Shown: positions 48,732 to 60,539, counted from the stretch's first letter. The stretch: DNA of 64,000 nucleotides from Notolepis coatsorum (GCA_963971535.1 OZ020593.1:40827766-40891765); one strand, 5' to 3'. Translations and numbers: made by a program. The notes: a model not told the origin generated them from the letters alone.

Positions 48732-49435
48732 CACAATAGCCTACTCAGTCACTATACAAACAAACAGAAAACAGAAATCAGATTTCGAGCAGAGCAACAT
48801 AATGAAAAGCACAACAAAACAGGGCAGCGCAGCGACCCAGCAAATAATAAACATCACTCACCACTTTGCTGTTGACGTCAGCAACGCGTTGAACAACGTT
48901 AACAAAACTTCGCCAACCGGCTAGTCGGCTACATACATCCAAGAACAAATTAAAACGTTCGCCAACTGGCTATATTCCAACACAACCAATCGAGTTGTCC
49001 CCTGAGTTCTCCCTGCGTGCTGCGGTAATTACATCCAAATGTTTCTCTGATGACAGCTTGCGCTAAAGAGAAAACGAAACTTAAGGAAAACGAAGGTTAT
49101 CCTATAACCCTAGTTATATGAGAAAAAAAAAAAACTGCGGTGCCCGGGCAAGGTTGCAGTGCACTATACTGCTTCACTTTGAGGGGGAGGGGATTCCTGC
49201 AGCCAGAGGCACTGAGAGACACCTTAGAGACCCAGTTCAAAAGGTATGCGATACTGCCACCTGTCGGGATTTGATCGTCATTGCAATTTTAACGTAGGCA
49301 GCGGTGCCAGGGAGACACAGGCAGGTCCACGCGAGTGTTTAGAATGGGAAAATCGAAAAAAAGAAAAAAGGGTTTGGCGCTCAACGATTGGATTCTAAAC
49401 ACGAGAAATCTCGGGTTTGTCGCAGAATGAGTTAA
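47321..49435 (+). mobile_element. TTAA-family (piggyBac-like) element with internal insertions
   Basis: Left TTAACTCATTGACTGCCACG, right TTGTCGCAGAATGAGTTAA. Family landmarks CTATATTATAGCTATGG and the G-run at 47887-47904 are present. It is 2.1 kb long because other repeats lie inside: a SINE at 47671-47846, an uncertain repeat beginning GGGCCCTGAAATGAAGCC at 48180, and (CA)n at 48692-48729. Confidence 0.78.
47671..47846 (-). mobile_element. tRNA-derived SINE, type 3, nested in a TTAA element
   Basis: On the - strand the head is GGGCGCCCCAGTGGCGAACC with B-box-like GGGTTCGACTCCCG. A perfect 16-base duplication GGTATATACCATATTA flanks it (47655-47670, 47847-47862). Confidence 0.93.
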
Positions 49436-49645
49436 AGATCAAAGTAAGCCAGTGTAAAGTCAAGTAAATTATTGAGCATAAATTTGTAAAATGTGCAACC
49501 CTAGTTTCACCTATAGTGTTGTATGAGACGTATTCGTCGTATGGCTGGATGTACCGAACCGTGACGTCCGTACCGTGAAGTTGCGGGACGAATACACGTA
49601 CCGTTACACCCCTAGTCAGCAGTGAGTGTGTGTGTTCTCCACCAG

Positions 49646-49769
49646 GTACTGTCCCACCTGTAAGAACGACACCAGCGAGGTGGTGAAGGCAGGAGAGAAA
49701 CTCAAAGCCAGCAAGAAGAAGTCCAAGATGCCCTCAGCTACCACCGAGAGTCAGAGAGACTGGGGCAAG
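49646..49769 (+). CDS. uhrf2: UHRF2 exon (probable exon 7): end of PHD finger and linker to SRA
   Basis: The exon completes the Trp codon and reads [41 protein letters not shown]. The CPTC pair gives the last zinc ligands of the PHD finger; WYCP is a typical PHD end. The Lys-rich stretch KASKKKSKM and the ESQRDWGK that follows are the conserved linker into the SRA domain in both UHRF paralogues. The acceptor is a short (GT)n followed by TCTCCACCAG; the donor GTGAGA runs into a long (CA)n tract at 49781-49843. Both borders agree in phase with their neighbours. Confidence 0.95.
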
Positions 49770-49776
49770 GTGAGAG

Positions 49777-49780
<4 letters not shown>

Positions 49781-49840
<60 letters not shown>

Positions 49841-49843
49841 ACA
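49781..49843. repeat. (CA)n microsatellite just after a splice donor
   Basis: About 29 CA units starting 11 bases after the donor of the exon ending 49769, followed by further CA/TA steps. Confidence 0.97.
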
Positions 49844-49977
49844 CTTATACACACATAAGTGCGCTAGGATTTTAAACTGCCGGCCAGAATGTCCGGAATG
49901 ATTACAGTTTGTCGGACAAATGATAAAAAAAAAACTGCCATATCTATTTTCAATGCATGAGCGACAGGCAGGTGCAT

Positions 49978-51125
49978 TTAACTCATTCCCTGCCAACAAC
50001 AATTATACTCGTTATTGGCCGCCAATCGTTGAACGTTATATTCACCACGGTGAGAGAAAACGGGTGTTTTGGGGTGTTTTTCAATGTATGTGATGTATAG
50101 ATTGGGGGGAGATGACCGCCTCTAAAAGGGGCCAGGTCAGAGAGGTCAGAAATGTGCTTGCCTTAGCAGACGGTGATAGAAGAGGCGGTTTCAGAGCGAG
50201 CAGGGTGTGATTGTGAGCACCACACTGAGCAGGGCCGAATGTTGACATTCCGATCTGGAACACATTGATAACAGCATGCACAGGGCACAGACAGTAGAGC
50301 GGAGAGAGGTTAGATCATTAATGGAACAGTAATGAAACGTTTTAATGGTGTGAAAGGTTATTAGCAGTTGTCATGACAGCGCGTCGCATGACAACCAGAA
50401 GGGGGGCGGGCCGTCGTTGCTATGACGAAGATCTATAAATCGAAACAGTGGTTCCGGGTAGGGGCAGACTACAATCTGACTGAGACTAAGAGGGAAGAAA
50501 CCATCAGAGACTCTCATCCCTCTCACCCTCGCCGGTGGGGGGGGGGGGGGGAATGACACATCATCATTAGCTTCGGCTAACAGGAGAAGGGTTCTGGCTA
50601 GACAAGGCCTGAGCCACCATTGGACTGAATAACAGCAGAGACGATAGCAATGAAAATACAATATGATAACATCTGGGCTGAGGCTTCTGTTTATATCAAT
50701 AAACAACGCTCTTTCAAGAAAGGTATGCTGTCAAGGTGTCGAATTCTTACGGAGGTGGTGAAACATTATGGTGGCGGTTTGCACTAACGGGGAGAGATAA
50801 GGATTGTACAGCCAGTATATGAGACGTCGGGATCATTAAAAGTACACAACGCAGAGGGACCATGGAGAGGTGATAACACAAGAAGACGTAATACTGGCCG
50901 ATTGATCAGAATCTAACAACGGTATAACGGGAACGTATGGATGGAAAAATTATCTCTTTTTTGCATCTTGACCGGAAGAAACTCAATGTCAAATGACTAT
51001 AGTATTGTATCCATGGCTATAGAATATAGATTTAGCTCTACAAACAAGGTGACTAACTCCCATCGTTTACAGCATGGCAGTAGCTACCACAGGATAAGGC
51101 TAATAGCTGGCAGCCAATGAGTTAA
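49978..51125 (-). mobile_element. TTAA-family (piggyBac-like) element
   Basis: Left TTAACTCATTCCCTGCCAAC, right TAGCTGGCAGCCAATGAGTTAA (last 16 bases are the inverse of the left end). The family body is in reverse orientation (GGGAACGTATGGATGGAAAA, CTCTACAAACAAGGTGAC near the right end). Confidence 0.82.
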
Positions 51126-52262
51126 TGATGTAGCCTAACAATAACAACATATGTTACAGCGTAGTATTATATTTTGGACTGAAAACTATTTGTAAATAAG
51201 GGAATAATATAAAGATTTAATGAGCCTATTAGCCTACAGCTTCGCCTTGCACAAGCGGATGGATTGGGTTCCCCAACCTTTTTTGCACCACGTACCGGTT
51301 TAATGTTGGCATTATTTTCACGGACCGGCCTTCAAGGTGTGGCAGCTCTGTAATAAACTATCGATTTATATGGAATTCAGCGTGTTATAGTTAAATGAAA
51401 TATACAACTCACCATAATGCAGAATCAGTGGGAGCCCTGGGCTCCTTTCTCTGCAACGAGATGGTCCCATCTATTGGTCCCGTTCTTTGCTCAATGTTTC
51501 TTTCTTTAAAAAAACTCCAATCTTTTAATCCAGGGTGCTTGGTCTCAATGTGCCGAAGCAGTTTTGAAGGAGTCAAATAACAATCAGAAATGAATCCAAC
51601 ACAGAGGGTACTTAGTAACGTGACTTTACTTCGTTGGTAGTCAAATCATAACTACCACAGGTGCGCAATCGCGACGTGCCAACTCGAGGTGAGTATGGCA
51701 ATAGCACTGGGACAAACCTAACCCAATACATAACAGTTTGCTAGCTTGTTGCAGCGATTTATGTAGAGGAGACTTGGCGCGAGTCACCTGTTGAAGAGGC
51801 ATGGGCGAGAGATGTTACGTTACATTGGAGAAAATTCGGTCGTTTTTCAAAATAACGTTGTTTTTTTTACCGCCCCGAATGTCCGGAGGGAATTACATTT
51901 TCCAGTTTTGACCATAAAAAACGGTCAAAACCGGCAATTACCGGCCTAACACGACCCCTGATACACACACACACACATGTACATACACACACATACATGC
52001 ACACGTTTTTTTCTATTCTTTTCCTGCTTTGAGTACCACAATCTGAGTGCCATTCAGCTCTTTTGTATGGTAGTGACAGCAGATATCTCTCCAAAACTAG
52101 GCAAATCACACCAAATCAATCTGGATGGATAGATAGGATTCTGGGTAAGAGGAGAAATGACTGACAAGCACCCAGAGCCTAAGGAGTGTGTATCTACAGT
52201 AGCTTCCCAGTGGCTTTCCTCCTGAAGCCCAGGAGATGATCCTGATCAATAATGACCAGAGG

Positions 52263-52754
52263 TAGGGATGTTCCGATCACGTTTTTTTGCTCCCGATCCG
52301 ATCCCGATCATGTGATTTTGAGTATCTACCGATACCGATATTTCCCGATCCAATACATTTTTTTTTTTTTTTTTTTTTTTTATTCAACAAACACGTCTTA
52401 AACTCATACTGAGGCCTTAGTTTTGGTTTTAAATTGCATATCATCATTCATTTATTTATTGTCACACAGAGCAGAAGAATTTTGCCAAAACAAACCAATA
52501 GTATTCAGCTGCAGAACGGCAGAACAGCCACACTCTCAGACCCAAACGCATTTCCTTTGATTTAATTATACATCAAATGATTTATGAAGTTAACTTTTCA
52601 CCTGGATAACGTCAACATTCAGGGTGGATGTAATGTGAGAAATTGGGATTCAAAAATAAATAAATAAATAAAAATATTTTAATTTGGGTCTGAGAGTGTG
52701 GCTGGTCAGCCGTTCTGCAGCTGGAAATCACGTGATCGGATCGGGACATCCCTA
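52263..52754. mobile_element. hAT-type element, GGGATGTTCCGATC ends, copy 2
   Basis: Same family as 10006-10760: ends TAGGGATGTTCCGATCACG and GATCGGGACATCCCTA, perfect 8-bp duplication ACCAGAGG (52255-52262, 52755-52762). The internal fold-back arms are partly deleted. Confidence 0.93.
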
Positions 52755-53048
52755 ACCAGAGGGGTCTTCATCCTTCTTAAATCTAGAAGGTCCGGGAGGA
52801 TGGAAATCCTGACTGGCCCCCATACTGTAGTGGGCCAGCCCCCATGACATGAAGTCCAAACCTCTGAGTTCCTCATTTAAAAGTTGTGTTTTCCAGACCT
52901 GGAAAAGTTACAGGCAAATGATACATAATGGAAATGTCATCAGCTGGTCAAGTTTTACTGTCACGTTCGGCTGCCAGTATCTTTGTTTGGAACTGGGACA
53001 TTGAAGTCAGCTGTTCAGAAATACTGTGTCTGTTACTATTATTATTAT

Positions 53049-53638
53049 TAGGTCTGTCAGTTTATCGCGTTAATTAGATTAATTAATTACACAGTAAATT
53101 ATCGCGTTATGAAAATTAACTCATTTTTTTTTACAATTTTTTTTATTTTATATTTTTTTTAATTATTTTTTTATCATTCATTCTATAAGAACATAGAATA
53201 CACATTTACAGACTTTTTTTTAATATGGTCCATTTGCATGTTCTTGGTATCTAATTCTAGGGACATCTATGGATCTCAGGGAATGTATTCCCAGTGTCAG
53301 AAATGCTGTGTCTGTTACTAGGCTTGAGTAAATTGTAATGAACCAAATGAGAATATCAATAAAAAATCTGTTATCTTTGACTGTGAATAACACCATGCAC
53401 AAATTGACCAGACCTGAAAAATCTAAGCAAATTAATAGATGGACGATGATTAAACGGAAGGTTTTGTAGATACAGTACTGAATTCTGCCATCCGGACACA
53501 TGCTATTTGAAATATGATTATAGAATATAAAATATCAGGCCTAAAATGGTTATGTGATTAAAATGCGATTAATTAGATTAATTAATTACAAATCCTGTAA
53601 TTAATTAGATAAAAAAATGTAATCGCCTGACAGCACTA
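53049..53638. mobile_element. hAT-type element in an (ATT)n tract
   Basis: Left TAGGTCTGTCAGTTTATCGC, right AATCGCCTGACAGCACTA, with AATTAGATTAATTAATTAC motifs at both ends. ATTATTAT flanks both sides, but this lies in a microsatellite so the duplication is not independent proof. Confidence 0.78.
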
Positions 53639-53725
<87 letters not shown>

Positions 53726-54745
53726 TTGTATCTTTGACGGTGACCATGCTAACATTGACCAGACATGAAACATTTATTTTTCATTCAGCACCTTCTTGAG
53801 ATCAAGTGTACAAAAGATCTAAGCAAATGAATAAAGGGCAGATGATTTACAGGTTTTTTTGTAGATACAGTACTGAATTTTGCCATCCGGACACATGCAA
53901 TTTTAAATATGAATATAGAATATCGGGCCTATAAATTACCTTATTGTGGCCAAGTCATACATCTATGGATCGGGCCAAATCTAATTCATGAAAATATACA
54001 CTTTGACTGCTGTTTTGATAGGGTTAGAGTCTTTACTCTTTTGGGGGGGAAACGCGACATTAATTAAAACGGACTATTCTTAACCTGTTAAGCCAATTGG
54101 GGGACCCTGCTGTTTTTTTTAAATCATAAATCGATCAATACAGACCGTATTTATTAATGTTGTGTTTCTTTTTCAAATGTAGCCAAGAGTAAAGACCTTA
54201 ACCCTATCAAAACAGCAGTGTGTACATTTTCAGCACTGTTTGTTTACAGATGTTTTTATGATTGACCGAAAATAAGAATTTATCGTAAAAATGCTAATTC
54301 TATATCTCTTTTATCGTAAAACCGTGAGGAAATTACTAAATCCAGATTTGTCACTGCCATTGGAAATAGGAGCTTTTTCCCTATCCATAATAAGGTCAAG
54401 TTCAAGGTCAAATATGAATTTATAATTCAAATGGATTATAATTTATTACTGTATCTACAAATCCTTCTGTTTAATCATCTTCCCTTTATTCATTTGCTTA
54501 GATTTTTACACTTTATCTCAAGAAGGTGGTGAATGAGCTCAGTGAGCGAGCTCCGTGGTTGCACAATTGTAACATGGTGTTATTCACCGGCAAAGATGCA
54601 AAAGAAATCATCATTTATATTCTCCTTTTTTTCATCACAATTTACTCAAGCCTAGTAACAGACACAATATTTCTGACACTGGAGATACATACCCCCAGGT
54701 CCCTCGATGTTCCTACATACCAAGAACATGCTAATTGACCTTGTA
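53225..54745. repeat. Large nested inverted repeats
   Basis: About 53225-53510 (AACATGCAAATGGACC in inverse at its left) is the reverse complement of about 54480-54745, and about 53775-54030 is the reverse complement of about 54205-54540 (TTCTTGAGAT...AAGCAAATGAATAAAGGG against its inverse). Two MITE-like units of one family in opposite orientation would explain this. Confidence 0.7.
53639..53724. repeat. (ATT)n microsatellite
   Basis: About 28 ATT units; a short remnant of the same run lies left of the hAT at 53036-53048. Confidence 0.97.
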
Positions 54746-54832
54746 GAAGTGGAGCAATCTTTCATTTACTTAAGCATGTACCTTTAGGTGGAATTTCTGA
54801 AAATAGGGCTACAGCTTAACAGTTAACACTTT

Positions 54833-55720
54833 CAGCGCCAGGGGTCGCTATGGACGTTGGGCTGTTGTGTGCCAGCGCTCTGTTCAATGGGGATATATTC
54901 CGGTATTTGCAGTGCTAAAACTAAAATATTATAGCTATGGATCTAATAACATTGTCGATTGTCAGTGAGTTTCTTCCAGTCAACATGCAAAAAACAGACC
55001 ATACATTTCCGTTTTATACCGTGGTGAATATGAGTATAGAGTGATTATGTGTAATCCCGGGAAACGACACAAAACAGCGTTTACTGCATTTCATTATAAA
55101 TCGTGCCATTTCTTGCCTGGATCAATAATCAATCTGAAATCAACGCTAGATTATCGGTATTATGTTTCATCATGCATGCACGAAAGGTGGGGAGGAGGTC
55201 ATTTTTCTATGCTTCGATTGCCACCAACGGCATACATTACACAGTACATTACAGACACACGCTGCGATCGCGGGGGGGGAATTATCGGATCAACGCAAGA
55301 TTGATAACATATACCGGTAGTCCTTATCTTGTCTATGATGTACTGCAAAAAGAATAATCCAATTATCTGATTGCCATTCCAAATAATGATCACGATCGTG
55401 TGTCCAACGTTATCCAGCATTGCACATGAACGGGGGGGCAGGGACCCTCGTCGATGCCATCCCTACAAGCGCTTGTCTTGCCGGAGTATTTAGACCCCGC
55501 CCGCCTGCACCAGCTCGGCCCAGAAAACAAACCACATAATTTCAAATGGAGTGCAATAGCGGTCGCAAGGCATTAGGCGGCGGTATTGGCCGTTTGCGAT
55601 CTCGGAGCCATTCCCAATGATAACATCAGGCTGGATGGATGAATTATGAATGGATATAGCGAATAAAAGAAATAAAGATTAAAACCCGACTTATCTCAGG
55701 TCTGGCGTCCATTGTGTTAA
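54833..55720 (+). mobile_element. TTAA-family (piggyBac-like) element W
   Basis: Left TTAACACTTTCAGCGCCAGG, right TCTGGCGTCCATTGTGTTAA. Landmarks: TATACCGTGGTGAATATGAG, GCATGCACGAAAGG then a G-rich stretch, and GATCTCGGAGCCATTCCC near the right. Confidence 0.86.
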
Positions 55721-56484
55721 TGGCGTGAAATAAATCTCGGCCCGGTACAGGGCCCATCGGGCTTAACACTTTCAGTGCCAGCCATTAGACGAAGCAGTCT
55801 GTAGCGCCGCCACCACCTCTATCGTTCAATATGTGAAAAAGAATAAAATTTTCCATCCATACGTTCCCGTGTTATACCGTGGTGAATATAAGTATGGTTT
55901 TAGAGCGGTCTAGGGTAATTCATGAAATGCTGAGTTAAAGCCCTATACGTCAATTCCACTATAGACGTTGCCATTTCTTGCCTGTATACGCTATTATCCC
56001 AAAATCAAATCTATATCATAGGTATTATGTTCCATCATGAATGCATGAAAGGGGGGGGGGGGGGGTCGTTTCTGATTATTTGATTGTCAGTAACGGCATT
56101 CGCATTGAACACTAAAAATCGGCCCGATCGGTGTAAAAGCATTGCAGGATCAAGCTAAAATTGACATCAGATCATTCTTACCTGTGATCAGGAGTATTCC
56201 AAAAATAATATTCCAATTGATTGATCGCCATCTTGTACATCCAATGTCCATTTGGCCCACGGCATAATCCACCACAACATATGGATCAGGGTTATTTGAC
56301 GCGCTTCGATGGAACTGGCAGAACGGCTGCCCTCGCCCGACAAGGAAACATGAAACCGGAGACGTTTGGCCGTCCCACAGAGAAAGATACAAGGGTACAA
56401 AGGGTGCTCAATACAGCCGTCTAGCGGGATGCGGCCGGTATTGCACCTTGGGGACCTCGGACTCATTCCATATGGTAATAACAG

Positions 56485-56780
56485 AAGAGGAGCCACACAG
56501 AGTGATGATGAAGAGGAGCCACACAGAGTGATGATGAAGAGGAGCCACACAGAGTGATGATGAAGAGGAGCCACACAGAGTGATGAAGAGGAGGAGCCAC
56601 ACAGAGTGATGATGAAGAGGAGCCACACAGAGTGATGATGAAGAGGAGCCACACAGAGTGATGAAGAGGAGGAGCCACACAGAGTGATGAAGAAGAGGAG
56701 CCACACAGAGTGATGATGAAGAGGAGCCACACAGAGTGATGATGAAGAGGAGCCACACAGAGTGATGATGAAGAGGAGCG
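56485..56780. repeat. 26-bp minisatellite (about 11 copies)
   Basis: Units GAGGAGCCACACAGAGTGAT then GATGAA, with GAAGAG variants. Open in several frames by repetition only. Confidence 0.95.
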
Positions 56781-56838
56781 CCCTCCCTGGGCCTGGGTGG
56801 ATAATGACTAAAAATATCGACTTAGGCCCAGAAACGAC

Positions 56839-57508
56839 TTAACACATTCATGGCCAACCACGTATATATACGTGATTCGGCGCCATGCTTAAAGGGCCAA
56901 CCACGTATATATACGTGATAAGCTTGTTTTTGCTTTTATTGCATTTTAATAACTTACTCAATGTCACGGAGCGGCACTGCAGATATACCCTACTCTTGGG
57001 ATTCGGAAAAGTGCATTACCGGCCAGATCCTGGTAGTGGCGCTGTCTCGAGAATAGAGTACTCCTTGTTTTCAGACCGGATGTTATTTGTTTTTCATTCT
57101 GGCCTACTTTTTCTGTTAGCCTGAAGCCTCCCCCTTTCATGCATTCATGGTGGAACATGATATCGATCATATGCATTTAGATTTTTATCTCTAGCTTGTG
57201 TATGGCCGAAACGTTATTAGCTTAGCGCCCTGTAACTCGTTTTGCAGGAATTAGCCTAGACCAATCCGATATAACGTTCATATTCACAACGCTATAAAAT
57301 GGGAACGTATTGATGAAAAAATTATTTCTTTATGGCATATTGAAGGGAAGGTTTATAGTGTCAATTGACAAAGACAATAGACACATAGCAATAATTTAAA
57401 ATATAGATTTAGCTCTACAAACAACCTCACGCATAGTTAAACCTTGTTATGAGAAGCTGGCCTTATAGAGTGGGGCCTGTCTAATCCCAGTGGCCGTCAA
57501 TGTATTAA
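56839..57508 (-). mobile_element. TTAA-family element Y
   Basis: Left TTAACACATTCATGGCCAAC, right AGTGGCCGTCAATGTATTAA. CACGTATATATACGTG occurs twice near the left. The body is in reverse orientation (ACGCTATAAAATGGGAACGT, TTAGCTCTACAAACAACC). Confidence 0.78.
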
Positions 57509-58842
57509 AGGGGACATGCGTTATAAATGGCTTTTTTCTGTGTTTAGCATGGTTTTATAGTAATAGGGGTTAGTATCAATGGGTCTGTGTCTCTAATTAC
57601 CATATTGACTCATCAGTCTAGTCTCAAGTTCACAAGATTTTCCCTCACTCAACTAAGCTGTTCTGATTTGACAGTTTTGCTGACGTAAATATAGCGCTGA
57701 TTTGCATAATTAACGCCCCCTCTATGGTTGACAGCAACAGCAGAGCGAGTGGAAATATCTTCACTTCCTCAAACAGAGCGAGGCAGAGAGCGCATAGTGT
57801 AATCCGACACTTCCTCAAACGGGTTTTGACTGCGAGCAGGGAGCGGACGAGAGAGGGAGATGGAGAGAGAGAGAGAGAGAGAGGGACCGTTTACACAGTG
57901 CTCAGTGTGTCCCTCTCCCTGTCTCTCTCTCTCCCTCTCTATCTCTCTCTCTCCCTCGCAGTCGAGCGACCCACACGCACGCCTGTATTCCGATCCGTAC
58001 AATAATAATCACAGGGGTATATATTGTCATTTGAAACAAGTTATCAATGCATTGTCCCGTGGGATTATGCCCCCCCCGCGGCGAAATTAATTAGTATCCC
58101 CCTCAGTCTCTCTCTATCTCTCTGTGCCAGTCGCAGGCTGTGTGGATGACTGTCACTCAAAGTGCTTATGGGCGGAGCCAGGCCAACACAGCCTGAAATC
58201 CAAAGGGATAAAAATGTGGCATTTTTTTATCTTTTCCCCCCTCCTTTTTCCTCCGATTTTCTCCCATCCCAATGTTAGTCGTTATGCCAATTCCCAATCC
58301 CCTTTCTGGTTGCTGCGCACTTACCCCCCACAGTCGGTCTGGGAGAGTGGAGGCTATCACGTGCTTCCTCCGACACACGTCTAGCCAATCAACCGCTTCT
58401 TTTCACCTGGCAGCGCGGACTCTCACTGAGAGCGTGTAACGTGTGGAAGGATCACACTACCGCCCTTAGATCCTATCCGCGCTTAGCAGGCGCCCCGACC
58501 GAACTGTAGGAGTCGCTGTTTACAACGACCCGGACCCACCCCGCCAGCTTCTCCCACCCTCTAATACTGCCAATTGTATTAGTGTGAACGGCCAGCCAAG
58601 CTGGTGACAACCCCGGAGCTGTGAGCTGGATTCGAACAGGCAAATCCAGCGTCTCCGGGGTTGGTGACGAACGCAATCTCCGCTACGCCACCTGACCGCC
58701 TTGTGGCTTTTGAGTACTTGATTAGAAATATAAAACAATGATTATTTTTTAATAAAAGCTTACAGATGTGTTCAATAGACTCGCAGGAATTGTGTAAAGT
58801 TGCCCAAATATTGCTAGGAATAGCAATGCATGTCCCCTTTAA
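57505..58842. mobile_element. TTAA-flanked element Z, AGGGGACATGC ends, copy 2
   Basis: Left TTAAAGGGGACATGCGTTAT, right TGCATGTCCCCTTTAA. Colinear with 23966-24863; longer here because a SINE has entered at 58221. Confidence 0.88.
58221..58701 (-). mobile_element. tRNA-derived SINE, type 1, nested in element Z
   Basis: Body phrase GAACTGTAGGAGTCGCTGTT, head with GGATTCGAACAGGC on the + strand. TGTGGC plus T-run flanks it (58215-58220, 58702-58707). The sister element at 23966-24863 has no SINE at the matching position (about 24718). Confidence 0.9.
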
Positions 58843-59478
58843 CTCGTTTTTGGCACCCAAAGTGTTAAGTGGTTAAAAGGGCACTTAACCCTATCGTTCT
58901 GTTGTTAGGAGCGTCCAGTGAGTCAGACTACACAGACTAACCTGGGAAAACAAGCTTCATGTGAGTCATACTATACAGTATACAGAGACTAACCTGGGAA
59001 AACAAGGTTCCTGGTAGTAGTAGTTGTTTGCTAGTTGGCACGCGCCCTAGACTATTGTGATTGGTTTGAAAAACCAGAAAATCTCCCCCAAAACCTTTCT
59101 CCTGTAGTGTGGAGATAGGTGTGGCAATGCAAGACTAGGTTATGTGTCTTATCAGAATCCTCTGGTTTTCCACATCCACTTGTATTGGATTTGGTGGTGA
59201 ATATTAAATTAAATAAATAAATATTTCATACCTGTTCAATTTAGCATTTATTTTTAGTTATCACTGTATCTGTCTATATATTGAATGTGTCCTCTAAAAT
59301 TCACGATATGGCTACTGGAGCAACTCCCAAACAACTTTTAATAATTTCTAGGGGCACAAGCCAGAACACAGAATATAACTTTTTAGGCTTTTTTTGCATA
59401 GTATTAGCATATCAGTCACTACATAAGATATATCCTGTTTTTGTTTCCATGGTTAAGACTGAAAGTGAGTGTACAGAC

Positions 59479-60539
59479 CAGGGTTTCCGTTAGAATTTTG
59501 TTTTTGCAGGTCTGAGTGTCCAGTAGATTTCAATCTACCGGACAAATGGGATAAATTCCGGTCAGAGTTTATTGAGCTTAAAAACAATTGATAGGCCTAT
59601 ATAAAGAATGACATCATCAAGGCATTTATAATATTTTAACTTAAAACTAGGCTACTTTTGCGTATACAGTCATTAATATATTCCAAATAAAATAAGTCCC
59701 TCGAGACTTCGTGCTGCTGCCGACTTGAGGTGTCGGTGGGCAGTCTGCCCGACATTAATAAACTGCAGTCTGTTATAATCACATTTTTATGAGCTAACGA
59801 ATTCCGTTATATTGGACATTTGTATTAATTATATCAAGCGAAGAACTGAGAAATTTGGCAGAAAGAGACGGCAACATTATCGTGGGTTTGCGTGATGACT
59901 CCACCTCCCAACCACTTGGTGCTGGTCATAATGTCCTGTGAAAATAATTCCCTCTAAGCACAATTTGATTATTTGAATTGTATTAAAATAGGCTAAAATT
60001 AAATAGCCTATTCGATGAACGAAACAATCATTACATTTGTTTCATCGTTGCTTCACCAAGCAGCCGGTCTAATAATGACATCGCTGTTGTCAGCACGAGC
60101 TGGCTGCTGTTAGATTTACGTGAAGCATGGAGCTGCAGACCAACAGAGCAGCTGTGTTTTTAGGTCCGGTCCGGTCTGGGCTCAGCAGCGCCCCCCACCC
60201 AACAGCTGAATTGCCAATGGCTGAATTGGAGTACTGCATTCTGTGGGTCTGCAGATGGATGCTTCTCACAAATCTAGCAGCAGCCAGCTCGCGCTGACAA
60301 CAGCGATGTCATTATTAGACCGGCTGCTTGGTGAAGCAACGATGAAACAAATGTAATGATTGTTTCGTTCATCGCATAGGCTATTTAATTTTAGTCTATT
60401 TTAATACAATTCAAATAATCTAATTGTGCTTAGAGGGAATTATTTTCACCGGACATTATGACCGGAGAGATTAAATATGTCGGACTTCAACAGATTTTGC
60501 CGGTCAAATACCGGTAATTACCGGCTAACGGAAACGCTG
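59479..60539. mobile_element. hAT-type element, CAGGGTTTCCGTTAG ends
   Basis: Ends CAGGGTTTCCGTTAGAATTT and CTAACGGAAACGCTG; perfect 8-bp duplication GTACAGAC (59471-59478, 60540-60547). Long fold-back arms (about 59945-60100 and 60290-60445) flank a middle with GCTGAATTGCCAATGGCTGA. Left interior 59593-59720 is the reverse complement of 5632-5755 in another hAT. Confidence 0.93.

Larger units (their letters stand above)
46002..49645 (+). other. UHRF2 intron between probable exons 6 and 7: remaining contents
   Basis: (CA)n/(CGCA)n at 46009-46058 directly after the donor; AT-rich sequence with a hAT right end (CCGATACCAATATCGGATCG ... GCATCCCTA) at about 46690-46775; unlisted sequence at 46780-47320; a TTAA-family element at 47321-49435; and a hAT right end (ACGTACCGTTACACCCCTA) at about 49510-49613. 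Confidence 0.6.
55763..58867 (+). mobile_element. TTAA-family element X, host of a nested chain
   Basis: Left TTAACACTTTCAGTGCCAGC and right GGCACCCAAAGTGTTAA are inverted over 17 bases, but 3.1 kb apart. The excess is explained by elements Y (56839-57508) and Z (57505-58842) inside. The body has the family G-run at 56051-56065 and a 26-bp minisatellite at 56485-56780. Confidence 0.7.

Noticed and set aside
56188-56758. Frames of over 100 codons with repeated SSSSLCVAPLHHH-like peptide
   Set aside because: They are the 26-bp minisatellite inside element X.
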